Part shown: piece after piece, positions 1-16,385 of the stretch
Layout of the letters: each line of letters begins with the position of its first letter
Position numbering within the stretch: position 1 is the first letter of the stretch
Assembly: GCF_021018805.1 (NCBI RefSeq)
Contig: NC_086266.1
Coordinates: 6,014,001 to 6,078,000, forward strand
From: Prinia subflava
Lineage: Eukaryota > Chordata > Aves > Passeriformes > Cisticolidae
DNA length: 64,000 bases
Reading direction: 5' to 3'
The notes under the pieces: generated by a model
Seen by the model: the letters and a program-made list of their open reading frames with translations, nothing else
What the model was told of the DNA's origin: nothing
The model's database searches: none
Program-made: the position numbers and the translations under genes

Positions 1-1767
<1,767 letters not shown>

Positions 1768-1912
1768 TTAAAACACTCTGCCTTGTTTTAGTTGTATTTA
1801 TGGTTATTTAAAATATTGCTGGTGTTTCCACAAAGTAAGCGAGTCAGCCATCAGCAAATACATTCAACCACGTGAACCAGGGGTTAAAAGAGGTTGAGTC
1901 ATAAAGGTGTTT

Positions 1913-2134
1913 AGGTACTTGAAGATGCAGCTAAGCTTTCTAAGAGCTTCAGAACACCAAGTTCATTTGACCACCCTGATTATTTTATAAATTTGCCAAT
2001 TTCCCCTTTATCTTTACAGTCCCAGGTACTTGAAGATGCAGCTAAGCTTTCCAAGAGCTTCAGAACACCAAATTCATTTGACCACCCCAATTATTTTATA
2101 AATTTGCCAGTTTCCCCTTCATCTTTACAGTCCT
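1913..2134. repeat. DCX: 111 bp tandem duplication in DCX intron
   Basis: Two adjacent copies (1913-2023 and 2024-2134) start with AGGTACTTGAAGATGCAGC and end with CTTTACAGTCC, differing at only a handful of bases. A third copy begins (AGGTAC at 2135) and then stops. The high similarity suggests a fairly recent tandem duplication. Confidence 0.92.
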
Positions 2135-5100
2135 AGGTACTACTTCAGTGTCATTCCCTGCCAAGAGGACATCAGCATTCATCCACAAAGTGCCTTCTGC
2201 ATCATGCCTGAAAAATAATCAAAATCTAGTCCTGATTTTGATCCACTAAAAGTAGCCTTGATAAATCTAGCAGGCATAACAAATATGCACTGTTAGAGCA
2301 TCAGTGGTTTATTAGGGAACAGACTCAATGGCAGCTGAGATTAAACACTGCACCAAATACCACTCCTAGATTTACATGGCTGGTACCAACCAAAAATACA
2401 TTAAATCCATATTTAGACATGGCAGAGAAGAGTTACAGGGTCTCTTTAGTAATTTACAAAAAGCCCTTCCCTATCCCACCCCAAATTAGTTTCAGGCTTT
2501 GTCTGTAATTTACAGGCTCCTATCTATCTAAGGTTTTAAAAGCACCTTAAAAGATTTGTAGGAGCTTCTTTTGGGCCTGCAAATCTGATGGATGCTGGAA
2601 GAGTTATTACTAGAATGAGACTGTAAACCAGTATCCCTAAGGGAATGTAGCTGTCTGGTCTGAAATGACTCAGGCTGCACTGAAAAAAAGTCACTCACTG
2701 CTGGAGGAAGAAGCTTTCGTCTCACCATTAGATAAAATTTTAATAGGAGCTGAAGGCATGACATGAGTACCTGTAGGATTTTAGAGTCTCTTCTGGTGTT
2801 TTCTTTGTCTGACCTTACAGAATTAAGTTCTTCACGTGCTATGATATGTTTGAAATCAAAATACAGATTTAACTATACTGAAAAACAAATTTTTTTTAAA
2901 TAAGAAATTCCTTTTTTTATTCTTTACAAAAAAAAACCAGATTGGCTGCATTTCCTTGTCTGTCCCTGACTGCAGACTCCAAGGCTCAGACATCTTTGAA
3001 AAGCCCATCCCACAGCCAAGTCTGGCTTCCCATCCAGGGATCTCTAGGACAGGATTTGACATCCAGTTGGCAAAACACGGATTTCCAAACATCCCCCAGA
3101 TTTTCACATGGCCCAGGCATGTAACATGCCCAGGATAAAGTTCACACTGAACTCCTTCTGCTGACTAAACTGCACTTCTGATGGAGGCACCAGAACCCGT
3201 GGTGAGACCACAACAGACACACAATAAACACATTTTTAACTGGCTTAAAACAGCACCCTGTGCATTTCTGTCCCTATTACTGATCAGGGTGTGATGCCAC
3301 AAGCAGCCATAGAAAAGATGCAGGATTCTAACTTATTTTAACCCCATCTTTGTACCCATTTTGCCACCGTGATGCCCACTTGTGGTGTTTACATCACCAA
3401 CTGCAGCTCATCTCTATCAGTTGTATAAAAATAACAAAAATCCTTGATCAACAGGAAGTAGATATAGTGTTTGCCCTTCTAGAGATGGAATACAAATACA
3501 GAAGAGAGAAGAGAGCTGACAAGGTTCATGATGAACACTCAGTTGGGCATTTTGTCAACTACTGTACCCCAAATTAACAATAATCCCCCCAGCAGGTTCT
3601 GTTGGCTTGAACAAACAGTAAAAATCTCTATTTGCTGACAGCAACACCCCTCAACAAACCAACCAGGCAGCCCTGCCCATAGCTGGAGCTCCTTAACCTC
3701 CTACATTTTGTGAATCTGACTCAGTAGAAACTCAAATATACTCCCCAGAGTACCACACATTATATAAAATTCCCTCTGGGGATATCATTTTCCAGAAGCT
3801 TTGAACACTTCAGATCTTTCTGATTAATAAGTGATAAGTTGTGGTTTATTCATCTGCTGCAGCCAAGGGACACCTGGTGCAGAGCAGGCCCAGGCTTCTC
3901 TCCAGTTCCACACTGAGAGAAGGCAGCAAGAGCCTGGAATGCTCCCAGGGAATTAAAACCTGAGCCCTCCCAAGCCCATAATCCCTGGGCAGCAGAGCCC
4001 TCCCAAGAGTGCTCAGCAGAACTGTGCGTTATCCTCTGGAAAAGGGATTTCTGTGTTTGAATGCAGCTCTAAGTGATTTGAATGCTGCTGCCAACCCTGC
4101 CCCAGCTCCTGACCTCACCTGCACCTCTGTTTCCCCACCTGGAAAACAGAAGGAGACAATCCGCCTCTGAAGAGTGGCAAGGCTTGACTTTCATCTGCAT
4201 TTGACCCTCACCTGTATTATTTTTCACAGTGAAAGCAAGTACACATTTGCACTGTGTTCTGTAGACACGTGAGGTGCTGGAGCACATTTTCTATGAACAA
4301 GCTGCATGTTTTAAAGTAAGCTGAAGAGATCCTTGATCTGTCTGGTGCAGCACCATCACTCTCAGTTCCAGCTGGGTCCTTTTGGAGTCCTCACTGCACA
4401 GCATAGCTGTTTGTGTATTTACACCACTGCACAAAGGCAACAGAGGCACGAAGGCAAAACTCTTGTAGGGTTTGTTCTGCAGATGTGAGCTTAGGCAGAT
4501 CCACATACTGGCCTCCCAAGCTGTGCTCACACCCACAAGTGGAAAATGGAATCTGCCCTTTCTCCCTTTGTCTCATTTAACCCAAAGCCCAGCAAATAAA
4601 ATCTGTACTTTACTCGATTCTGAAACTGGAGAGGAATTTCCTTGGAGTGTCACTCCAGAGCAGCAGTTCAGAGCAGCAGCTCCTCAGCATCGTTTCTGCA
4701 GTCACAGCAGCACAGCTCCAGGGAAGAGGAGCTTTTCTGTCCTTCCTCCCTGACCTAAGGAGGTCAGCTTTAACTTCATTTAAAAAGCACTTCAACTAAT
4801 GTCTTCCCTAACTCAATTTATGACCCTCAAACAGCAGCAGAATCACCATTCAGGTTCCTCAGTGAGGCACATGCATTTGCCAGCCAGGGCACACTTCCCA
4901 CAGTGAATTTCACCTCCCACAGTGCAGTTTTCACCCAACTCTTACCATGGTGGCAGCAGGATTGAGCAAGCCTGGGCTGAAGACCTATGAACTTTCCAGC
5001 TTTTAACTGCCCAATGTGGCCAGGAGATCATAAAAAAGAGAAATCTTCCAGGGAATAGAGCTACCATGGAGGGAGGAGTGGGCTCTCTGTGGGCTTCTCT

Positions 5101-8100
5101 GCCACATCTGTCTGTGCTAAGCCTATAATGAGAAGTCAAGGTGCACAACTGTGCCAGGCACAGAAATGTGACTGACAGACACGGCATGACAGCAGGAGAT
5201 GTGCTCAGCAAACAGGAGTGGGAAGGGGATGTGAGATCTTGTCACGAGCAAAAGAAACAACTCCAAGAAGAATCTCACTCCCCAGCCCTGAGCACAAAAA
5301 TCTGTGCACAAATATTTCCAGGAATATTTTCAGTGTGGAGCCAGCCAGCAGCTGTGCACACGTGCAGAGATCCCACTGCAAGCCACGGGAAGGTGCAATG
5401 GACAATCACATCACTCATTCTTAACAAACCCCAAAAAGAGAGCCCCAAAGAGACACACAGGGGTGGGGAGCATCATCCTGACAAACCCCTGTGGTGCCAA
5501 GGTTTGTGTAGGGCAGGGCCAGCTCAGAGCACGGTGCCCTTTTGACCCTGCAGAGCCAGAGCCCACAGGGGGATGTGCACTGTCACCATGCCAGGGTGCT
5601 CCAGACGTGTCACATGTGCCACCAAACCAGCCAAGGCATTTCCTCACTCCTCCTGCCCGCCCTCAGCAAAGGCTGGGCTGGCTGCACACCTCAGACCTCC
5701 TGCCATGACCATCATGTTTGCCATTTGCTTGTATCACACAGAATTACTCCAGCTTCAAGTGCATGACACATCCCAGTGCTTCCAGATCCGATGGAAACAC
5801 AAGGAGATTATTCAGCTCCTAAAGAAGGGATGATCTCAGCAAAGATAAGGTTTGCCTTAGAGGAGATTCCTTAGAAAAACCCTAAGCTCCAGATGAGTGC
5901 TAATCCTCCAACCCTCTTACAGCAGCTCCCTGTGACAATACCAAAAATGACAGGCTGTGCTCTCAGAAGAAGTTATCCCTCCTCAGCATGCACCAGCAAC
6001 TTTCCAAGGATAATGAACTGCGGGCAGAAGTCTTTTGAGAAAAGTCAGGAAAGCTGGATTGAGGCCATTTTGAATGTCTAAGTGTTAACAGTTATTCCAG
6101 GAACAGTCTCTGTGGGCAGCAGTCAATTATTTTGGCTGTTAGCTCTGCAGTTGCAAAGTTGAAATTGTGCTACTGTGCCCAGCTTTTGTATTTCATGGAA
6201 TTTACCAGGGCTGCAGCAGGAATTAAGTGGACTTAACACCTTGCAGAGTTCATTCCATGTGGTGTTGGAGGAGGCCTTGGGTTTCAATTGCATGAACTTG
6301 CTGCTGCTTTATGAGTTAAAAAGACCTACCCTAGTTTAAAAGATTTACAAAAGATCTACTCCAGCCTGGCAAAATGAACCCTGGGAGAGCTCCCTTCCCC
6401 TGGCTCCTCCATGAACAGAAGCACCTCTTGTTCTGCTGAAGCAGTGGAAGAAATGCTTGATTAGAAATCACCTTCAAAACCAGGCAATGCCCTTAAAGAA
6501 ATTTTGGGACACACCAGTCCTAGAGTGACAGCCAGGATGAGCAAACAAATAAAACAGAACCCCATGGACAAATTTTGTTATGCAGGATGTAATTAGCTGA
6601 GCCATCAGGCCAACAGACACCCACAGAAAACAATTCCACAGGTTTCCAAGGTTTCAGTGTGAAAGTGCAGGAATTTCACTTTTCCAGGCAAGCTGGAACA
6701 CACACACTGGGTGGGGATTCCAGGATGTTTCCTACAAACCCCTCAGTCCCAGCACACACCAGACTCTGCACAGTTCCAGGGCGGAGCCCCTCCTATGATT
6801 ACTTTAAATACTCCTGGACAAGATTTTGGAAAATATTCCCAAGGGCATGACAGGATACAAAAAGTTTGGAATCACTTTCTGGAATATCTCACACAGCCCA
6901 AGAGCATTTGCAATGAAACCACACTGAGAAAACAAAATCCTACTCAGCTTTTTTTTAGTGTTTGATATGAAACAAGGGCAAATTTCAAACAAGCAGCCCT
7001 GGACAGGACATAAAATCCACCTTTGGATGCCTCCACTCCCAGGTTGTGCCTCACTGTCCATTTCATTGTGTCAAGAAGTTGAATATGGGAAAGCAGCAAA
7101 ATTGTGGAGAGAGCTAAAAAAACCTTTTGTCCCACAAAGCACTCATTTTTGGGACAATGGGGGCTGGAACAAGTGGCCAAGAGCAGCGTTTCTGGAGTCA
7201 TCTTTGCTGCTGAAGTCAGTGCACAACATCAGCTTCCACCTCTACCCAGCGCCCCATTCAAGGACAAAAATAATCAGAGCTGAGGTGGGACAACCTCTCA
7301 TCACATCAGGTCTACAAGAAGAGCTCAAAATGAACCAGGGACCAAACCACCATGTCCAGATACCAAATTTTAGCTGAAAGTTGGACAAAATGTGAGCTGC
7401 TCTATGATTATCTTGAGAAAGGCTGGAAAGGATGGCACATGATTATACATAAATCAAGTTTCCAAAGCCCTGGTCACTGGAACCAGTCATATATGAAGGG
7501 GAACAAAGCTCACCTGGTGCTCTTTTCCAAAAGATTCACCTGCAGCACCTTGGGCCAGCATCCACTCCTGACCCAGCCAAGGCAGTGGCTTGAGGTGCTG
7601 TCAGAGTTTGCTGGTGCCAGGGTGAGCTGGAGCAGGATCTGCCCTGCACCTAACCAGCACAAAGATTAAGGAGGAATAAAACCCTGATCAACATCAGCAG
7701 GTGCATCATTCACAAATATATTAAAGCTGAATGCTGAAAATAGGAAATCAGGATTGAGACAATGATTGCAGGGATGGAAGATGGGTGCTAGGGCTGAAAA
7801 GGGGAAGAAAAAATGATCAGGTGGGTGGATTTTGAGAGAAGGTCACTGGGACATGAAACAGCTCCCTGGAAAAGAATGGAAAAAGCAACCTGTGGCCAGT
7901 GAGGGAGAACTCAGCTAGAGACTCCTGAGGGCTCCCAAACGTGAGATGTTAGGGTGCAGTACAGGAAAGGACCAGGGGGCTCATCCCAACAGATGGAAGG
8001 AAAGTGAAAAAAAGAGTATGAAACACTTCACTTGTTCTCATTATGAGAGTAACCTTGAGTGCCAGGGAAGAACTCTGGGTCTGGAGAACAAAAGGGTGAT

Positions 8101-8285
8101 TCCAAGCCCCAGTTAATTAGCAGCACACAATGTGGGTTTTGTTCACCTGAAATCTCTGTCCCTAGCACACTGGTGCTGTGAAATATCATTCTCTACCCTC
8201 CAGAATTACATTCAGGTTACACTGTATAAGGACATTTTGAAATCAGAAGTAATCAAGTACTTAGAACATGATGTGAAATATTGTA

Positions 8286-8352
8286 ATTCACAAGTAATTC
8301 AGTCATTCACAAGTAATTCAGTCATTCACAAGTAATTCAGTCATTCACAAGT
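8286..8352. repeat. DCX: 19 bp tandem repeat, about 3.5 copies
   Basis: The unit ATTCACAAGTAATTCAGTC starts at 8286, 8305, 8324 and 8343, the last copy being partial. The copies are identical. It lies within the large DCX intron. Confidence 0.95.
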
Positions 8353-10200
8353 TGTTGCCATCAAACCACTGAGATGAGCCTCTTTGATGACTTTTCCTAG
8401 GTTCTACTTGTTTATTGGAAATTACCAGGATAAATTAGCCCCATCATAGCAACAAGCATTGGTTTGGTTGCCCTCAGTCTCCAAGCAGAAAGCCAATTTA
8501 TGAGGCAGACATGCCCTGGCTGTGTGTGCACTGTTCCTGTGTGTTGTAGCAGAATTATTCCCAAATTCTGGGTTTCCTGCAGGTACCTTGCACACAGCTA
8601 TGCAAACACCCCAGCTAAGGGCAGAGTTCACCACAAGGCTGGTTATAACCACGGTGTTGTAAATTGCTTTTTTACAGCAGAGGCGTAGGTCACCCCTAGA
8701 AATATGGGATCAATAGCAGCGTGCAGACCTGCTCTGGCATGGCCAAAAAATGGATTCCTTTGTCTTCACTCTGCTCAGGTTTTATTTTCCCAGCTGATGT
8801 TCTGCTGAGGACACAGCCACACAGACAATCCCATTTTGGGTTTAGTGCCTCTTCTTCAGTGCTGTCTCCAGATGCCATTTTGGCAGAACAAAGCCAGATT
8901 CCAAATGCCAGCATCTCCTGTCTGTACCTCAACCAACAAAATGTATTTTCATGAACCAGGTACCTCCTTACCTGCAGCAAAACCCATTTAAAGCAGGTGT
9001 AACAACTAAAGCTTTCTTAACTTCACTGACAAAAATCAGGAAGAGTGTAAGAGGAGGAAGAGTGTAAAAAGAGAATAAAAACCTGCATTTTCTCCTGAGT
9101 TATTTCTGAAGATTTGCATGAAACCTAGGACAAGCAGGACTGAGAGCTGCCATTAGAGAAAGGCTGTGGCCATATTGAGAGACCAGAATAAAACACGGCA
9201 GAATCTCTAAAATTAAGGGAGGCCACACCTCCATTCGACAGCTGCAATTGGGCTGAGAACTCCACTAGGAAGCATCACAGCCCTGAAAGGCAGCAATTTC
9301 TTCCCGGGAAAACTCCTCTATGGAAACCAAGATTTATTCCACATTCTCGTCCCCGCAAAGAATTTTGGGGAGATGAATAAATATCCTGCTTGGCAGAGAA
9401 GGGATTCTGGGGAGAGCTGCTCCAGTCAAGGTCACACAATGACTCGCTGCCGAGCTGCCCCTGCAGTTCGTGCCTCACACACACCCATTGTCTTCCACCA
9501 AAAGCAAAAATCCTGGTGGATTTTCGGTGGTTACCAAACCGGCCAGGGCGTCTGCTTGGAGAAAAACGCCGAGGAAAAAGGAAGAGCACCTCCCCTGCTG
9601 CAACAGGGTATTCCAGGCCCGAACAAAGAATGAATTGCTGGGGGAAGAGAAAAGCAGCGTGGCTGTGGGTGCCCTCCTTCCACCCAGCTCTGCTGCCAGC
9701 ACAGCTGGCCCGGGGGCCTGCCCCGGGCAGGGAGGCAGGGCTGGAGCCCCGAATTGATGCAGGGCTTGTGCTGACAGCCCCAGGAGCGGCAGCGGGAGCA
9801 GCGCGGCTCCGGCACGGCTGGCAGCCGGGCAAACCTCCCCGCAGGGCATCCCTGCCCAGCAGGATGGGGTTTGATTCATCCCTCAGCCCACAGTGACACG
9901 GAGAGGGGCAGGCACGGCCACAGCCCCCCTGGACACGGGGACACGCTCGGGGCTGCCCTGAGCATCCCCCGCACAGCCGGAGCGGCCGGGGGATGCTCCC
10001 CGCACCGCCCCGGAGCCAGCACGGCCAGCAGCGCAGGAGAGTCCCCAAAGGCACACGGGGCACGTCCCTGTGACCCAGCCCCTGCTCGAACCCCGCTCGT
10101 GGGCACCACACGGGCTCCCCGTTCCCCATCCGCACACAGCATCGCTCTGCGAGACCCCCAGAGCCCCTCCCAGACTGCCCGGCACAGCTGCACCCCTCCT

Positions 10201-10446
10201 GAGCACCCAAACCCAGAGAAACCCCACACCTGAGCACCAACCCCAGCCCAGAGAAACCCCACGTCTGAGCACCAACCCCAGCCCAGAGAAACCCCACAGC
10301 TGAGCATGAACCCAAACCCAGAGAAACCCAACCCTCCTGAGCATGAACCCCAGCCCAGAGAAACCCCACGTCTGAGCACCAACCCCAGCCCAGAGAAACC
10401 CCACACCTCCTGAGCGCCCACCCAAACCCAGAGAAACCCCACACCT
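10201..10446. repeat. DCX: ~35 bp C-rich minisatellite in DCX intron
   Basis: About six to seven units share the core CCCAGAGAAACCCCACA followed by a variable CTGAGCACCAACCCCAGC segment. Units differ in length by a few bases (GAGCATGAACCC variants, CTCCTGAGC insertions). On the opposite strand it yields long glycine-rich open frames that are repeat artefacts. Confidence 0.9.
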
Positions 10447-10579
10447 CCCTGTCGTTAACCCTCCTCATGCCTCCCTCCACACAGACACACGCATGAGCCC
10501 CAAGTTTCACCAAGTGCAGCCTGTCCAAAACGCCCCTGCCCGTTCACAAACCTGGCTCATTAAACCCCCTCTCTAATCA

Positions 10580-13415
<2,836 letters not shown>

Positions 13416-13441
13416 CGGTTTTCAGTGCGCAGGGTGGAGAT
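13416..13441 (-). other. DCX: Candidate non-coding first (or upstream) exon of DCX
   Basis: On the minus strand a strong donor, AAAACCG|GTGAGTAG, has its GT at 13415-13414, about 1.5 kb upstream of the acceptor of the first coding exon. Just 5' of it is TTTTCTTTCTCTCAG (ending at 13442), which could be an acceptor, or it could surround a transcription start. The 5' end given here assumes the acceptor reading; if this is exon 1 the start lies somewhere between 13440 and about 13550. DCX is known to have non-coding 5' exons, and spacing and strand fit. No transcript data are available to me. Confidence 0.42.
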
Positions 13442-13768
13442 GCTGAGAGAAAGAAAACCAGGCTCACTCTGCCTTTGTTGTCTGAGCTCCAAGCAAGAAA
13501 TTCCTGCCAGGGTGGATGAGACGCCTCCTAGGTCCTAGTGCCTTGTTCCATCCCTTCGCGGTAACTTTGCCTCAGTGATTTTCACCCTCACCATCAGCCC
13601 TCTGCTCACAGTCTGTGTTTGAGGGGAAAACGGGGGGCTGATTCCAGCTCTGGACAGGTCAACAGATGGGCAAATAAAAGGTTTAGAGGGGCAACGTTGG
13701 CGGTGATTTTGGAAGGATGCAAATTTCTCCTTGAATGCAGTTGTACCAAGAAATCATCTGGCCCAACC

Positions 13769-13827
13769 TAAAAAAATAAAAAAATAATAATAATAAAAAA
13801 AAAATTAAAAAAAAAAAAAAAAAAAAA
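13769..13827. repeat. A-rich / (AAT)n low-complexity tract
   Basis: About 59 bases of A runs are mixed with TAA units, ending in a run of more than 20 A. I could not define a retrocopy upstream of it. Confidence 0.9.
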
Positions 13828-16316
13828 GGGATAACTGCCCCAGTCCTAAAGGATGAGCAGTACAGGGAGGTCACAATCACAATCCCACAGTGTGGCACAG
13901 TGCTGGCACAAGACTCCTGTGCGTTAGGAAGGCAACTGAGAAAATCTCTGACCAGTGGCACTGGGCACAGTCCTGCCCCTGTGCTGGTTTTACACGGCAT
14001 CTGTGGTTTACTCTGGCAAGCAGAAAGGGAGAATTCACTTGGTGGTTCTGCATGAGGTGCCCCTGAATACTTTTTCTCTGTTAACGTTGGACACAAGCCA
14101 AAGCCAGAGCGCTGAATCCCAGTTCATTCAAATCCCCAGGGGCTTCAGGATGGAGTCATTCAACACAAGCTAAACCCAGCAGATCCAGCTCATATCCCAC
14201 AGTAAGAGAAGTTTATTTTCTGATTCCACTGCAGGAGGACCCAGCTGTTAAAAGATTGTCCTGGGCTCTTTCACTTTGACAGCAAAATCTTTCACCTGCT
14301 TTCTGGGTGGAGATTTCCATGCTGCAGCACCACTAACCCTGCTCCTAACCCCACTGGTGCTGGCCTCATCTTTATTTTTGAGAAGAATGGGGTTTGGAAA
14401 TGGAAGAGTTTTCCCATCTGTGGAAGGAAATCTTCCCTAACAACACTGCGTCTGTTTCGAGTGAAAACATCAGATGTTGTCATTTTGGCACATCACAGCA
14501 GTATCACATTTACACAGAAGGAGTCAGTATTTATTCCAGCTTTGTCTGCCCTGTGCACCACAGTCCAGGCAACACTGACACAAACCCACTGAGAGCTCAT
14601 TTCTGTCTGCCAGCAACTTTCACACATGACATTTGTAAAAAGTTTCTTATTCCCTCAAACCACCCTTTTATTCAAAGGCTCCCAGGCATCCTCTGCTGGA
14701 GCTTCTGGCTGCTCCCTTGTGTGCGTGGGCAGATCCCTGCAGAGGGGACAGATCTGCTCTCCTCCCCCAGGAATTGGCCCTTGAGAGGAGCACGGGGAAG
14801 AAGGGGAAGAACAGGGTCTGTCCTCTCCAGGGTGTATTTCAGGAGTCTCTGGATGCAGTTACAAGAAGTATGTGGGACTTCAAACCTCGCCCTTCCCACT
14901 AGATCCTATTCTGAATTAGATAATCCCTGGCTGTTCATCCCCATGAGCTTAATCTGTCCAAAATTAACAATTCTTTCCTTTAACACAACACTGCTGTAAA
15001 TATAAATCTGCCCATGCTTTAAAAATTTGTCAAAAATAGAAATGGTTCAGCATGTGCCAAGTACAGCAGCAGCAAGAATAGAGAAAAGGAGAGTTTTCAT
15101 TCAGCCTTCAGTGGCACGCACAGCTTTGACAGAGCAGAGGAAGATTTTTGGGATGATGGCTAAAGATTACACCAAAGTAACCAGGCAGGACGATGTGGAA
15201 TTGTACCACAATGTGTTGATGTCTCAAATTTGACTCGTATGGAGGTTGTGAGGACAGCAAAGGGTGTCAAGCATCATTGACAGATGGCTCCTCTTCCTGC
15301 ATCCCAGCCCACACCCGCTGTGAGATGAGCGTGTCTGCATGGACACGTCTGCTCAGGACAGGGACAGGAGCTTTTGGGAGCAAGGACACTTCCTTTGAAA
15401 AGCATTTTTAAAGAATTGCTCCAACAAGAGGACTGGAATTTGCCCCTGAGTGAAGGATAAGGTTTCTACAGCAAATCATGGTGATGTTCATCTTGGGTAA
15501 AACCTCGAGTTCCTCCTAAATGGTGCCCAAACACCTCCAGTGTGTCCTCCCCTAATCCTGCCACGAGACCAGGAGGATCTCACAAGCCAGAGCACCAGCA
15601 GAGGTGAAGAGCCCTGGAGCCAGACTGATTTCACATCTTCTCACTGAAATCACACCGTATTTGCTTCTCTCCAAGTGAGAACAGAAGCACCTCAAACCAC
15701 AGACATCAGCACAGAAATAAGCAGCAGTTTCTTGAGGAAAGCAAGGGTCTGCTCCTGACTTCATTTCTTCTTCAGAGCTTCTTCCCTGGCCTTAAGGAGT
15801 TAATGCCAGTCAAAACATATTTACATCAGAAGAGACTCACCCTCTGAGACATCATAATCTAAACAGTTTTAGGCAGCATGAGCGACTGAGAATTGGAAAG
15901 AAAATTCCACTTCCCATCAACAATTTCATCTAGCTGCAAAGGAAAGATAAATTTAGCTCTTCAGATTAAATTATCTACTTTAAATCAGGTGAATCATCTT
16001 TCCTCCAGGAAGGTAATATTTAGACTTTTGCCTGTGTAACTAAATCCATACAAATACATGTTTGTTGACATTGCTGAGCAACCGTGACACTTTGGAAAGG
16101 CACAGGCTGCAGGTGACAGGGGTTGTGTGACTGCTGTGTGCTAACTTCTCCATGCACACCTAGAAAATCCAGTTTCTAGCATCACTGGGAGCTGCAGTCT
16201 CAAACACTCTATGTCAATGTCCAGTTGCTTTGCTATGCAATTTCCTGACTTCCATAAAAATTGCCTCTGAACAAGAGATGAGTTAGAGTGATAAGCAGCC
16301 AAGGTCTAGCTGTAGC

Positions 16317-16385
16317 ACAGAATCATGGAAAAATCAAGTGATCACTGGGTTTGAAGGAAGTCTTGGATCAACATCCTCAAGTCAG
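16317..16385 (-). mobile_element. Degraded CR1 3'-end fragment
   Basis: CACAGAATCATGGA followed by GGGTTTGAAGGAAGTCTTGGATCAACATCC in broken pieces matches the reverse complement of a CR1 3' end at modest similarity. Older than the other CR1 pieces here. Confidence 0.6.

Noticed and set aside
9275..10528. 417-codon minus-strand open frame
   Set aside because: It is made largely of the 35 bp minisatellite and GC-rich intron; several overlapping frames are equally open and none resembles a protein family.
15027..15233. 68-codon plus-strand frame with protein-like composition
   Set aside because: No splice or promoter context and no recognisable family; treated as chance.
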